Assembly (NCBI GenBank): GCA_020544565.1
Contig: CP078014.1
Span: 186,001 to 250,000, forward strand
Direction: 5' to 3'
Source of the DNA: Bradyrhizobiaceae bacterium
GTDB taxonomy: Bacteria; Pseudomonadota; Alphaproteobacteria; Rhizobiales; Xanthobacteraceae
Length of the DNA stretch: 64,000 nucleotides
Each line of letters begins with the position of its first letter. Positions within the stretch are counted from its first letter, which is position 1. The notes beneath the pieces were generated by a model. That model ran no database searches. It saw only the letters and a list, made by a program, of their open reading frames with translations, and was not told where the DNA came from. Shown here piece by piece: positions 37,342 to 46,092 of the stretch. Made by a program: the position numbers and the translations under genes.

Positions 37342-38991
37342 CTATGCGTGCGCCATGGCCTCGCGCAGAACCTTCTTCATCACCTTGCCGTTGGCATTGC
37401 GCGGCAGCGGTTCGGCACTGACGGTGATGGTCTCCGGCACCTTGTAGTCCGACAGCCGCGCGGCGCACCAGGCGCGCAGCGCCGACGGATCGATCTCGTC
37501 GCGCAACACCACCACCGCATGCACCCGCTCGCCGAGCACGGGGCACGGCCGCGCGATGATCGCGCTCTCGACCACGGCGGGATGGCCGGCGAGGACGGAC
37601 TCGACTTCCGCCGAATAAATCTTCAGGCCGCCGCGATTGATCATGTCCTTCTGGCGGTCCAGCACACGGACGAAATTCTGCGCGTCGATGGAGCCGAGAT
37701 CGCCGGAGCGCCAGTAGCCGGCGACGAAACTCTCCGCCGTGGCGCGCGGATTGTTCCAGTAGCCTTTGATGACCGAGCCGCCATGTATCCAGATCTCGCC
37801 GACCTCGCCGCGCGGAACCTCGCGACCTTCGGAATCCATCACCGCGATTCGCGCGCCGGGGCAGGGCAGGCCAACGCTGTCGACGTGGCTTGCGGTGAAC
37901 TCCGGCGGCATGATGGTAGAAGGCGAGGACGTCTCGGTGGCGCCATAGGCGTTGATGAGCTTCAGCCCCGGCAGCATGTTCGCCAGCCGTTCGATAGTGG
38001 CGACCGGCATCGGCGCGCCGCCATAGCCGCCGATGCGCCAGGCGGATAGGTCGTAGTTGGCGAAATCGGCCTGCAGCAGGCACAGATTGTACATCGCCGG
38101 CACCATGATCGTCTGCGTGGCGCGTTCGCGCGCGGCGAGCCGCAGATAGTCCGGCGCCTTGAATTCCGGGACGATGATCAGCGCGCCGGCGCAGCGCGTC
38201 ATGGTCATGATATTGGCGACGATGCCGGTGACATGTGCCAAGGGCACGGCGGCGATGGAGCGGTCGGCCGCGGTCGCGCCGAAACAAGCTTCGTAGACGA
38301 GGGCGGAGTGCACCAGATTGCAGTGCGCCAGCATCGCGCCCTTCGGCTTGCCTGTGGTGCCCGAGGTGTAGAGGATCATCGCGGTGTCTTCCTCCGCCAC
38401 CGCCACCGGCGACGGCGTGGCGTCGCCGGCAACCAGATCCCGAAACGCCAGCACGCCGGGCGCGCCGTCGATCGACACGCGATACAGCAGGTCCGGCACC
38501 GCGGCCGGCTCTGGCACGCGGTCGGCGAGGCTGTCCTCGTAGACGATCAGCTTGGCGCCGCAATCGGTCAGGACATAGGCGATTTCCGGTTTCTGCTGGC
38601 GGGTGCCGAGCATCACGGTGATGAGGCCGCAGTGCGCCGCGCCGAACAGCGCGAGCACGAATTCGATGCGGTTGCCGAGCAGCACCGCGACACGGTCGCC
38701 CGGTTGCAGCCCGAGATCGCTGAAACCGGCCGCGATCTGCGCCGCGCGCTGCGCCACCTCGCGCCAAGTCATGCGCTCGTCGCCGCACACCAGCGCCTCG
38801 CCGTCCGGATTGCTGGCGGCGGCGTCCGCCACCATCGCCCATACCGTGGCAGGTCTGGTTTCGAAGACCGGCACCACGCGGTCGCCGAAGCGCGCCTCCA
38901 GCCGCATCGGCGGCAGCGAATACTGCGACCAGTCCACGGCGTCAGTTGCTGGCGCGCGGCCGGCCGGATCGTGCTTGCGATGTGGTTCCAT
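37342..38991 (-). CDS. acyl-CoA synthetase (AMP-dependent ligase)
   Basis: A 549-aa adenylate-forming enzyme that activates a carboxylic acid to its CoA thioester through an acyl-AMP. The P-loop is ILYTSGTTGKPKGAML. Motif II is NAYGATETSSPS, the hinge region is SGDLGSIDAQNFVRVLDRQKD, and the catalytic Lys lies in the C-terminal NANGKVMKKVLRE. ATG 38991 lies inside the 3' end of the GntR gene (50-nt overlap), so regulator and enzyme share one transcript. The substrate is unknown; medium-chain or aromatic acids fit the subgroup. Confidence 0.92.
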   Translation of the reverse strand: MEPHRKHDPAGRAPATDAVDWSQYSLPPMRLEARFGDRVVPVFETRPATVWAMVADAAASNPDGEALVCGDERMTWREVAQRAAQIAAGFSDLGLQPGDRVAVLLGNRIEFVLALFGAAHCGLITVMLGTRQQKPEIAYVLTDCGAKLIVYEDSLADRVPEPAAVPDLLYRVSIDGAPGVLAFRDLVAGDATPSPVAVAEEDTAMILYTSGTTGKPKGAMLAHCNLVHSALVYEACFGATAADRSIAAVPLAHVTGIVANIMTMTRCAGALIIVPEFKAPDYLRLAARERATQTIMVPAMYNLCLLQADFANYDLSAWRIGGYGGAPMPVATIERLANMLPGLKLINAYGATETSSPSTIMPPEFTASHVDSVGLPCPGARIAVMDSEGREVPRGEVGEIWIHGGSVIKGYWNNPRATAESFVAGYWRSGDLGSIDAQNFVRVLDRQKDMINRGGLKIYSAEVESVLAGHPAVVESAIIARPCPVLGERVHAVVVLRDEIDPSALRAWCAARLSDYKVPETITVSAEPLPRNANGKVMKKVLREAMAHA

Positions 38992-39763
38992 TTTTCTTTT
39001 TCGACAGCCTGAGTTGGGTGTAGCCGAGAACCTGTTGCATCGCTGCGCGGGCCTTGTCCGCGTCGCCCGCGTCGATGGCGCGCGCCGCCACGGCGTGATT
39101 GGGCAGATTGTCGTCGAACCAGCCCGGGCTGCCGACGGCGACCAGGAACACCGTGCCGAGAATGGTGTCGATGGCCGAGCGGAAGCCTTGCAGCACCGGA
39201 TTGTGGGTGGCGTCGAGAATCGCGAGGTGGAACGCGGTGTCGGCAGCGATGGCGCTGTCCTGGTCGTGCGAGGTTTCCATCGCGGTGAGGGCGGCGTTGA
39301 TGCGCTGGCGGTCCTTTGCCGTGGCGCGCTCGGCGGCGAGTGCGGCGGCGGCCGGCTCGATGATGGAGCGCACCTCCTGGATGGCGAGCAGCAATTCGCG
39401 GTTGGGTTCATCCTCTCCCACGAGCCAGCTCAGCACCTCGCGGTCGAGCAGGCTCCATTCGCCGCGCGGGCGGACATGGGTGCCGTGACGCGGCCGCACG
39501 CTGACGAGGCCTTTGGCCGCCAGCGTCTTGATCGCCTCGCGGATCACGCCGCGTCCGACCTTGAAGCGCGTTTCGAGATCGTGCTCCGGGGGCAGCGCCG
39601 CGCCGACCGGAATGAGGTTCTGCGCGATCTCGGTGCCGAGCGTGCGCAGCACGAATTGAATCCGGCCGGGCTTGATGCGTTTGTCGGCGGCTTTGGCTGC
39701 GGTCCTGACTGCGGCTTTGGCGGGAGGCTTGCCGGTTCTTTTGCGGGACTTGGGGGGCGTCAT
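38942..39763 (-). CDS. GntR-family (FadR/FCD) transcriptional regulator
   Basis: A 273-aa regulator. A Lys/Ala/Arg-rich N-terminal tail (about residues 1-28) comes before the winged HTH (LPPEHDLETRFKVGRGVIREA, about residues 60-80). The C-terminal FCD effector domain has the metal-site pattern AADTAFHLAILDATHN and a later LPNHAVAARA. It lies between a CitE-like lyase upstream and the overlapping acyl-CoA synthetase downstream, all on one strand. It probably senses an organic acid or acyl-CoA and regulates this set. Confidence 0.92.
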   Translation of the reverse strand: MTPPKSRKRTGKPPAKAAVRTAAKAADKRIKPGRIQFVLRTLGTEIAQNLIPVGAALPPEHDLETRFKVGRGVIREAIKTLAAKGLVSVRPRHGTHVRPRGEWSLLDREVLSWLVGEDEPNRELLLAIQEVRSIIEPAAAALAAERATAKDRQRINAALTAMETSHDQDSAIAADTAFHLAILDATHNPVLQGFRSAIDTILGTVFLVAVGSPGWFDDNLPNHAVAARAIDAGDADKARAAMQQVLGYTQLRLSKKKNGTTSQARSGRPRASN

Positions 39764-39903
39764 GGCGGGCGGTTCACTGGGCAGGTGGTCGCAACACTAT
39801 ACGCGCGCGCGCCATGCCACAATCATCCGATGTTCAGCCGAGGTTGCCGTTCGTGCTGCAGTGCAAGGAGTCAACCGGCGCACCAAAGCGTCACCTGCCG
39901 GAA

Positions 39904-40719
39904 TCATCCGGCAAGGATGGCGTCACAGGCTTTGGCGGCGGCGAGAATGCGTTGCGCGCGCAGCCGCACCGGTGCATCGACCATCTGGCCGTTGAACGAC
40001 ACCGCGCCGTCGCCGGTGTCGAGGATGTTGCGCGCCCAGTCGATATCCGCCTGCGCCGGGCGGAAGCCGCGCAGCGTCGGCGCGATCTGCTTGGGGTGGA
40101 TCAGCAGCTTGCCGCCGAACCCCATCACCGCCGCGTAGCGCGCATCGTCCTCCACCAGCGCCGCATCGTCGAACGAGGGCGTGACGCCTTCGAGCGGGGC
40201 CGGCAGATGCGCAAGCCGCGAGGCGAGTACGATCTCGGCGCGGGCGGCCAGCAGCGCGTCGCGCTCCATGCTGCAGCCGAGGTCGGCGCTGAAATCGATA
40301 TAGCCGAAGGCGAGGCGGTCGGCCTCCTGGGCGATTGCGCGCACGGCGGCGAGGCCGGGTGCCGATTCGATCAGCGCCACGATGGACAGATCGCCCAGCA
40401 TCGCGCGCAGGTCCTGCAATTGGCCGACGGATTCCGCTTTCGGCAGCATGACGGCGACGCCGAGTTTCTTCGCCGCGCGGATGTCGCCGTCGTGCCAGCG
40501 CGTGCCGGCGGCGTTGATCCGCACCATGGCGCTCGCCGGCACCGATGCGCCGAGCAGCATGGTGCGGGCGGCTTCCTTGTCGGCGGGCGCGACGGCGTCT
40601 TCAAGATCGATGATGACGGCGTCCGCGCCGGAGCCGGCGGCCTTCTGATAGCGCTCCGGCCGGTTGGCGGGCACGAACAGGGGCGCGAGGCACTCGATCC
40701 GGAAGCGGGCAGCCGTCAT
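39904..40719 (-). CDS. HpcH/HpaI (CitE-like) CoA-ester lyase
   Basis: A 271-aa TIM-barrel Mg-dependent lyase. LFVPANRPERYQKA and DAVIIDLEDAVAP hold the CoA-binding and metal-binding residues, and ALIESAPGLAAV carries the second metal Glu. The family cleaves malyl-CoA, citramalyl-CoA or similar 3-hydroxyacyl-CoA esters. ATG 40719 gives the family N-terminus. It is 140 nt upstream of the GntR gene on the same strand. With the acyl-CoA synthetase it suggests activation and retro-aldol cleavage of a hydroxy acid, which is inference. Confidence 0.9.
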   Translation of the reverse strand: MTAARFRIECLAPLFVPANRPERYQKAAGSGADAVIIDLEDAVAPADKEAARTMLLGASVPASAMVRINAAGTRWHDGDIRAAKKLGVAVMLPKAESVGQLQDLRAMLGDLSIVALIESAPGLAAVRAIAQEADRLAFGYIDFSADLGCSMERDALLAARAEIVLASRLAHLPAPLEGVTPSFDDAALVEDDARYAAVMGFGGKLLIHPKQIAPTLRGFRPAQADIDWARNILDTGDGAVSFNGQMVDAPVRLRAQRILAAAKACDAILAG

Positions 40720-40902
40720 GCGAAAAGCTCCGATGGGTTCCAGACGGTTGTAGGCCGGGACGGGGCGCGCAGGCAATCGCCATCCGGGGACCGTATGCGG
40801 GCCGGACTACCGTGTCTTCATGGCGTTTGATTGCGGGGACGGCCCGCCTTATGGTGCCGCCGCATCGGGGGCGGGACGTGCCCTTCGCACGACGGAGTGG
40901 AC

Positions 40903-41886
40903 GTGACTGCAGTTTCCATGCGCATCGGCACGCGCAAGAGCACCATGGCGCTGGCGCAGACCGGCGAGATCAAGCGCCAGCTATCGACGGTCGCCCCCGA
41001 TCTCGCCGTCGAGATCGTGAAATTCGAGACGCGCGGTGATCAGGACCAGATTGGCCTGCTGCTGCCCCATGGCGGCAAGGGCGGCGCGTTCGTGGCTGAA
41101 ATCCGTGCCGCGGTGATCGCGGGCGAGTTGCAGGCGGCGATGCATTCGCTGAAGGACATGCCGGGCAACGAGGACACGCCGGGGCTGGTCATCGGCGCGA
41201 CGCTGGTGCGCGATCCGCCGAGCGATGCGCTGGTGCTGCGCGAAGGCGTATCGCTCGACGATCTGAAACGCAGCCGCGGCCGCGGCTTCAAGCTCGGCAC
41301 CAATGCCGTGCGGCGTGCGGCCTATGTCCGGCGCATGTTTCCCGAGATCGAGGTGATTCATTTTCGCGGCGCGGCCGACAGCCGCGTGCGCAAGCTCGAC
41401 AAGGGCGAGATGCAACGGCTGGCGGATGGCGGCGAGGCTGGGCCGGCGGATGCGCTGGTGATGGCGCGCTCGGGGCTGGAACGCGTCGGCCTCGCCCATC
41501 GCATCGCCTGCGAGTTCACCGCCCGCGAGATGCTGCCGGCGGCGGGGCAGGGCATTGTCGCGGTGGAATGCGCGGCCAATGACTGGCAGACCCGGCGCTA
41601 TCTGGCGTTGATCGATGATCCCGCCGCGCATCTGTGCGCCGACGCCGAGCGCGAGGTGCTGTGGGTGCTCAACGGCCACTGCAATTCGCCGATCGCCGGC
41701 TTTGCCACCATTGCCGGCCGAGAGATGACGCTCGCCGCCTCCGTGCTGGATCTGGCGGGCGGGCAGTTGCTGGAGGCGTCGCGCTCCGGGCCCGCTGACA
41801 AGCCGCGTGAACTCGGTCGCGCGGTGGCGTTCGATCTGCTGGCGCAGGGCGCGGCGGCGATCATCGAGACGTCGCGACCGGTGTAA
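40903..41886 (+). CDS. hemC: porphobilinogen deaminase (hydroxymethylbilane synthase), divergent form
   Basis: A 327-aa protein of the HemC family, which joins four porphobilinogens into hydroxymethylbilane. Present are TRKSTMALAQ (substrate Arg and Ser), catalytic Asp85 in MHSLKDMP, and the dipyrromethane-cofactor Cys260 in NGHCNSPIAG. Divergent are GTNAVRRAA for the usual GTSSLRRQ, and RGAADSR for RGNVxTR. The main arginines are kept, so activity is plausible. GTG 40903 follows GGAG at 5-nt spacing; Met6 (40918) is an alternative. Canonical alphaproteobacterial HemC differs clearly, so this may be a second copy. It converges on hemE. Confidence 0.85.
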   Translation: MTAVSMRIGTRKSTMALAQTGEIKRQLSTVAPDLAVEIVKFETRGDQDQIGLLLPHGGKGGAFVAEIRAAVIAGELQAAMHSLKDMPGNEDTPGLVIGATLVRDPPSDALVLREGVSLDDLKRSRGRGFKLGTNAVRRAAYVRRMFPEIEVIHFRGAADSRVRKLDKGEMQRLADGGEAGPADALVMARSGLERVGLAHRIACEFTAREMLPAAGQGIVAVECAANDWQTRRYLALIDDPAAHLCADAEREVLWVLNGHCNSPIAGFATIAGREMTLAASVLDLAGGQLLEASRSGPADKPRELGRAVAFDLLAQGAAAIIETSRPV

Positions 41887-41922
41887 GCCGGCATGAGGAA
41901 TACGCTGGAGTTCCGAAACGGC

Positions 41923-42969
41923 TCAGCCCTTATAGTCGCGCACCCGCTTCAGCATCCGCTCGACATGGGCAATCGGGGTTTCCGGCTGGATGCCATGGCC
42001 GAGATTAAAGATGTAGCGGCCGCCAGCGTAGTTCGCCAGTGCGTCGTCCACGGCGCGGTCGAGCGCCGCGCCGCCCGCGATCAGCGCCAGCGGATCGAGA
42101 TTGCCCTGCACGGCGACGCGGTTCTGCACCCGTTCGCGGATCAGCGCCGGCTCCGCCGTCCAGTCGATGCTGACGCCATCCACTTTGGTGGCCTCGACAT
42201 AGGCTGGTAGCTGCGCGCCCGCGCCGCGCGGAAAGCCGATGATCTTCGCATCCGGCGCCTTCGCTCGCACGCCCGCGACGATGCGCCGGGTCGGTTCGAT
42301 CGACCAGCGCGCGAATTCGCGCGGCGGCAGCACGCCCGCCCAGGTATCAAAAATCTGCAACGCATCCGCGCCGGCCGTGAGCTGGCCGAGCAGGTAGTCG
42401 ATCGAATTTTCCACCAGCACGTCGATGAGCCGGGCGAACGCGTCGGGTTCGCGGTAGGCGAGCAGGCGCGCGGGCGCCTGGTCCGGCGTGCCCCGTCCCG
42501 CCACCATGTAGGTCGCCACCGTCCACGGCGCGCCGCAGAAGCCGATCAGCGTCACCTCCGGCGCGAGCGCCGTGCGCACCCGGCGCAGCGCCTCGTAGAC
42601 CGGTTCGAGTGTGGTGAAATCGGCGGCAGTGGCCAACGTTGCGATCTTGTCCGGCGTATCGAGCGGATCGAGGCGCGGACCCTCGCCGGCCTCGAAGCGC
42701 ACGACGCGGCCGAGCGCATGCGGCACCACCAGAATGTCCGAGAAGATGATCGCGGCGTCGAACCCGAAGCGGCGGATCGGCTGCAGCGTCACTTCCGCCG
42801 CCCATTCCGGATTGAAGCAAAGGTCGAGGAAACTGCCGGCCTTCGTGCGCAGGTCGCGATATTCCGGCAGGTAGCGCCCGGCCTGCCGCATCATCCACAC
42901 CGGCGGCACGCGCTGGCGTTGTCCGGCAAGAACGTCGAGAAACGGTTTGGTGGGGCGCGGCTGGCTCAA
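41923..42969 (-). CDS. hemE: uroporphyrinogen decarboxylase
   Basis: A 348-aa enzyme that removes four acetate carboxyls from uroporphyrinogen III to give coproporphyrinogen III in the cytosol. Substrate-pocket motifs are [16 protein letters not shown], the catalytic Asp in [14 protein letters not shown], Tyr in PWTVATYMV, and His in FNLGHGIQP. It starts with TTG (42967-42969), with AAGGGA at good spacing and no better ATG, so the rare start is well supported. It converges on hemC with a 36-nt gap. Confidence 0.96.
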   Translation of the reverse strand: MSQPRPTKPFLDVLAGQRQRVPPVWMMRQAGRYLPEYRDLRTKAGSFLDLCFNPEWAAEVTLQPIRRFGFDAAIIFSDILVVPHALGRVVRFEAGEGPRLDPLDTPDKIATLATAADFTTLEPVYEALRRVRTALAPEVTLIGFCGAPWTVATYMVAGRGTPDQAPARLLAYREPDAFARLIDVLVENSIDYLLGQLTAGADALQIFDTWAGVLPPREFARWSIEPTRRIVAGVRAKAPDAKIIGFPRGAGAQLPAYVEATKVDGVSIDWTAEPALIRERVQNRVAVQGNLDPLALIAGGAALDRAVDDALANYAGGRYIFNLGHGIQPETPIAHVERMLKRVRDYKG

Positions 42970-43040
42970 GCGAAATTCCCTTGCGCGATGATGATGTTGC
43001 CGCCGCTCTGTTACACGCTGCCCGCTGCTTTGGCCACCGC

Positions 43041-43081
43041 TTGACGGCCGTGCCGGGTTTGATAAGTTCTTTTAAAGAACT
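43041..43081 (+). promoter_or_regulatory. candidate promoter and 17-bp palindromic operator before the nitronate monooxygenase gene
   Basis: AGTTCTTT (43065-43072) and AAAGAACT (43074-43081) form a perfect palindrome around one T. TTGACG at 43041-43046 could be a -35, which would put the palindrome over the -10/start region. It lies 87 nt before the nitronate monooxygenase start and in the divergent region shared with hemE. The regulator is unknown. Confidence 0.55.
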
Positions 43082-43167
43082 GATTGCATGGCAGCCCTGA
43101 TGCGCAAGGGTCTTGCCGCCGTACGCGGACACGCCCACCATGCGGGCACCATCAGGGGAGGACACAT

Positions 43168-44181
43168 ATGAAGACGGCGATTACGGATCTGTTCGGCATC
43201 GAGCATCCGATCATCCAGGGCGGCATGCATTTCGTCGGATTCGCAGAGCTTGCGGCGGCGGTATCCAATGCCGGCGGCCTCGGCATCATCACCGGCCTGA
43301 CCCAGAAGACGCCCGAACTGCTCGCCAAGGAAATCGCCCGCTGCCGCGACATGACCGACAAGCCGTTCGGCGTGAACCTGACCTTCCTGCCGACGTTCGC
43401 CGCGCCGCCTTACCCCGAATATATCGCCGCTATCCGGGAGGGCGGCGTCAAGGCGGTTGAGACCGCCGGCCGCAGCCCCGAGCAATACATGCCCGCGCTC
43501 AAGGCCGCTGGCATCAAGGTGATCCACAAATGTACCTCGGTGCGCCATTCGCTGAAGGCCGAGGCGATCGGCTGCGACGCGGTCAGCGTCGACGGTTTCG
43601 AGTGCGGCGGCCATCCCGGCGAGGACGACGTGCCGAATATGATTCTCCTGCCGCGCGCGGAGGAGGAACTGACGATTCCGTTCGTGGCGTCCGGCGGCAT
43701 GGCGGATGGCCGCAGCCTCGTTGCGGCGCTGGCGATGGGCGCGCAGGGCATGAACATGGGCACCCGCTTCATCGCGACCAAGGAAGCGCCGGTGCATGAG
43801 AACGTGAAGCAGGCGTTGCTCAAGGCCACCGAGCTTGATACCCGCCTCATCATGCGGGCGCTGCGCAACACCGAGCGCGTTCTCAACAACAGGAACGTCG
43901 AGAAGCTGATCGCCATCGAGCGGGAGAAGGGCAAGAGCCTCAAGATCGACGATATCATCGAGGAAGTGGCGGGCATCTATCCCAAGGTGATGATCGACGG
44001 CGACATGGACGCAGGCGCATGGAGCTGCGGCATGGTCGCCGGTCTGATCCACGATATTCCCACCTGCAAGGAACTGATCGACCGCATCATGGCGGATGCG
44101 GAGGTCATCATCCGCAAGCGCCTTGTCGGCTTCCTCGACGGCACCTTCACCGTGACCGCGCCGCGCAGGAAGGTGGCGTGA
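43168..44181 (+). CDS. nitronate monooxygenase / NPD-like FMN enzyme
   Basis: A 337-aa TIM-barrel flavoprotein of the nitronate monooxygenase family (2-nitropropane dioxygenase-like). The N-terminus FGIEHPIIQGGMHFVG, FMN-phosphate motif FVASGGMADGRSL and catalytic His in ECGGHPGEDDV are present. Family members oxidise nitronates, but many act as enoyl reductases or unknown oxidoreductases. ATG 43168 follows AGGGGAGGA. It is divergent from hemE and followed by REP-like repeats. Confidence 0.9.
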   Translation: MKTAITDLFGIEHPIIQGGMHFVGFAELAAAVSNAGGLGIITGLTQKTPELLAKEIARCRDMTDKPFGVNLTFLPTFAAPPYPEYIAAIREGGVKAVETAGRSPEQYMPALKAAGIKVIHKCTSVRHSLKAEAIGCDAVSVDGFECGGHPGEDDVPNMILLPRAEEELTIPFVASGGMADGRSLVAALAMGAQGMNMGTRFIATKEAPVHENVKQALLKATELDTRLIMRALRNTERVLNNRNVEKLIAIEREKGKSLKIDDIIEEVAGIYPKVMIDGDMDAGAWSCGMVAGLIHDIPTCKELIDRIMADAEVIIRKRLVGFLDGTFTVTAPRRKVA

Positions 44182-44231
44182 GGAAATTTTTCCGCGCATT
44201 CCGGTCTTGCTGCTGAATCGCTGACCCATCT

Positions 44232-44297
44232 ACGTCATGCCCGGGCTTGTCCCGGGCATCCACGTCTTAGCGGTCATAGAAACAAGGCGTGGATGGC
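44232..44297. repeat. REP-like hairpin repeat, family A (copy 1, degenerate)
   Basis: CGTCATGCCCGGGCTTGTCC begins a GC-rich palindromic block ending CATCCACGTCTT, with a partner AAGGCGTGGATGGCC at 44283-44297. The same block recurs at 46093-46182, where the right arm is complete. It lies in the 292-nt gap between convergent genes. Confidence 0.8.
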
Positions 44298-44380
44298 CAA
44301 GTCAAAAAGGGGCGGTCACGCCCGTCTGCTACGGCTATGTGCGGCCATGACGATGGAGAGGCACTGAAGCTGAATTTTCT

Positions 44381-44472
44381 CCGTCATTGCGAGGAGCGTG
44401 AGCTCCGAAGCAATCCAGATGTGATTGACCGCGATTGCAGAATGGATTGCCTCGCTGCGCTCGCAATGACGG
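44381..44472. repeat. REP-like hairpin repeat, family B (copy 1)
   Basis: CCGTCATTGCGAG (44381-44393) is the exact complement of CTCGCAATGACGG (44460-44472). Inner arms CGAAGCAATCCAG and TGGATTGC also pair. It ends one base before the selO stop, between convergent genes, and recurs at 50189-50269. Confidence 0.88.
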
Positions 44473-44473
44473 G

Positions 44474-45892
44474 TTACATCAGCCCATATGCCTCGCGCAT
44501 CGCGTCGATGTCCGCGAGCTTGGCATGGAATGCCGACCAATCGTCCAGATCCGCGATCGGAGCCCAGATCGCCTCGACCTCCTCGATCAGCATCGAACAC
44601 GCCTCATTCCGTGCGAAGAAGGGGTGGGCGAGGTCGACGCCCGGACGCGGCGGGTAATCCGTCAGCGCCTCGCGCACGGCGGCGAAGGCGGAGTGAGCGT
44701 AGAACTCCCGCGACGGACTTCGAGCGGCGCGCGCCTCGCTGGCGAGCCCGCCGAACCAGTCGAACAAGGTCTGTTCGAACGGCGCTCCGGTATCAGACAG
44801 GAAAACCCACAGCGCGCGCACCAGTTCGTTGTCACGCACGGCTCCCTGCGATTCGACGCCGAGCCGCTTCAGCATCGCGTCCGTGAATTCCCGGCGCAGC
44901 ACCGGTTCGAATACGCCGAGGGTCTTTTCCAGGGCGGCCTGATCGGCGAGGCCGAGCAGGCATTCCGCCAGCCGCGTCAGATTCCAAAGCAGCGCATCGG
45001 GCTGCCGGCCATAGGCATAAAGCCCGGTCTCGTCGAAATAGGCGGCGGTGAAGGCGGGATCGAGCACCGGCAGAAAGCGCCACGGGCCGTAATCGAAGCT
45101 TTCGCCGGTGACGTTGATGTTGTCGGTGTTGAGCACGCCATGGACGAAACCCGCCGCCATCCACTGCGCGCCGGTGCGGGCGACGCGGCGGCACACCTCC
45201 TCGAGGAAGGCCGTCGCGCGTGCCGCCGGCTCGCCGCGCCAGACCTCCGGCATGTAGGTCGTGATGGTGTAGTCGAGTAGTCTGGCGATGTTGTCGGTGC
45301 GGCGGTGGAACGCCTGGCGCTGGAAAGTGCCGATGCGGATATGCGAATGGCTGAGCCGCACCAGCACCGAGGAGCGCGTCGGCGAGGGCTCGTCGCCGCG
45401 GATAAGCGATTCGCCGGTCTCGATCAGGCTGAACGATTTCGACGTCTCGACGCCGAGCGCCTCCAGCATCGAGGTCGCGAGCACTTCGCGCACGCCGCCT
45501 TTGAGCGTCAGGCGCCCGTCGGCGGTGCGCGACCACGGCGTCCGGCCGCTGCCCTTGGTGGCGAGATCGAGCAGGCGGCCCCGGTCGTCGTAAAGCTGGG
45601 CGAACAGGAAGCCACGCCCGTCGCCGAGATCTGGATTGTAGCTGCGGAACTGGTGGCCATGGTAGCGCAGCGCCAGCGGCTGTTCGAGATTGCCGCTCAG
45701 CGGCTCGAACCGGCCGAAATGCGCGATCCATTCCGCGTCGGTGAGGGTCTCCAGTCCCACCGTGCGGGCCGCGCGCTGGTTGCGGTAGCGCAGGATATGG
45801 TCCGGAAACGCCGCGGCGGCCACGACGTCATGGAAATCCACGCCAAGCGCGGCATGGCTGGGGGAGGGACGGTAGCGCGATGAAACAGGCAT
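44474..45892 (-). CDS. selO: SelO (YdiU) protein adenylyltransferase-like pseudokinase
   Basis: A 472-aa SelO-family protein, a kinase fold that transfers AMP to protein Ser/Thr/Tyr. Family motifs are HGHQFRSYNPDLGDGRG, the nucleotide-binding KGSGRTPWSRTADGRL, VRLSHSHIRIGTFQ, and the metal/catalytic HGVLNTDNINVTGESFDYGP. The C-terminus ends REAYGLM and I see no C-terminal Cys such as the redox-active one of E. coli YdiU. A 29-codon membrane-peptide gene lies 28 nt upstream on the same strand. It converges on the nitronate monooxygenase across repeats. Confidence 0.92.
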   Translation of the reverse strand: MPVSSRYRPSPSHAALGVDFHDVVAAAAFPDHILRYRNQRAARTVGLETLTDAEWIAHFGRFEPLSGNLEQPLALRYHGHQFRSYNPDLGDGRGFLFAQLYDDRGRLLDLATKGSGRTPWSRTADGRLTLKGGVREVLATSMLEALGVETSKSFSLIETGESLIRGDEPSPTRSSVLVRLSHSHIRIGTFQRQAFHRRTDNIARLLDYTITTYMPEVWRGEPAARATAFLEEVCRRVARTGAQWMAAGFVHGVLNTDNINVTGESFDYGPWRFLPVLDPAFTAAYFDETGLYAYGRQPDALLWNLTRLAECLLGLADQAALEKTLGVFEPVLRREFTDAMLKRLGVESQGAVRDNELVRALWVFLSDTGAPFEQTLFDWFGGLASEARAARSPSREFYAHSAFAAVREALTDYPPRPGVDLAHPFFARNEACSMLIEEVEAIWAPIADLDDWSAFHAKLADIDAMREAYGLM

Positions 45893-45920
45893 GGCAGATC
45901 CCGGCCGCCGGACGGCGCGA

Positions 45921-46010
45921 TTAGAACGGCAGATGGCCGGTCCTGTAATAGGTCATCACCATGAAGCCGAACACCAGGCCGACGATGACGGCGAGAACGA
46001 TCCTCATCAT
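45921..46010 (-). CDS. candidate 29-residue single-span membrane peptide upstream of selO
   Basis: A short frame of 29 codons starts MMRIVLAVIV, continues with one hydrophobic span (residues about 4-19) and ends YYRTGHLPF before TAA. AGGA lies about 7 nt before the first ATG (Met2 is an alternative). It is 28 nt upstream of selO on the same strand, so it may be co-transcribed. Lys/Arg distribution predicts the N-terminus inside. I recognise no family. It could be a real small protein or a chance frame; conservation would settle this. Confidence 0.55.
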   Translation of the reverse strand: MMRIVLAVIVGLVFGFMVMTYYRTGHLPF

Positions 46011-46092
46011 GCGATTCCTATTATGCGATTTTCATGGCGCGGCCTGCGTTCGCCGGCGCTCGAGCGGTTCACGTTTGATAGAAACAGAATAT

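Noticed and set aside
44289..44657. 122-codon frame across the REP-like repeats
   Set aside because: It translates repeat sequence and the antisense of selO, and has no ribosome site.
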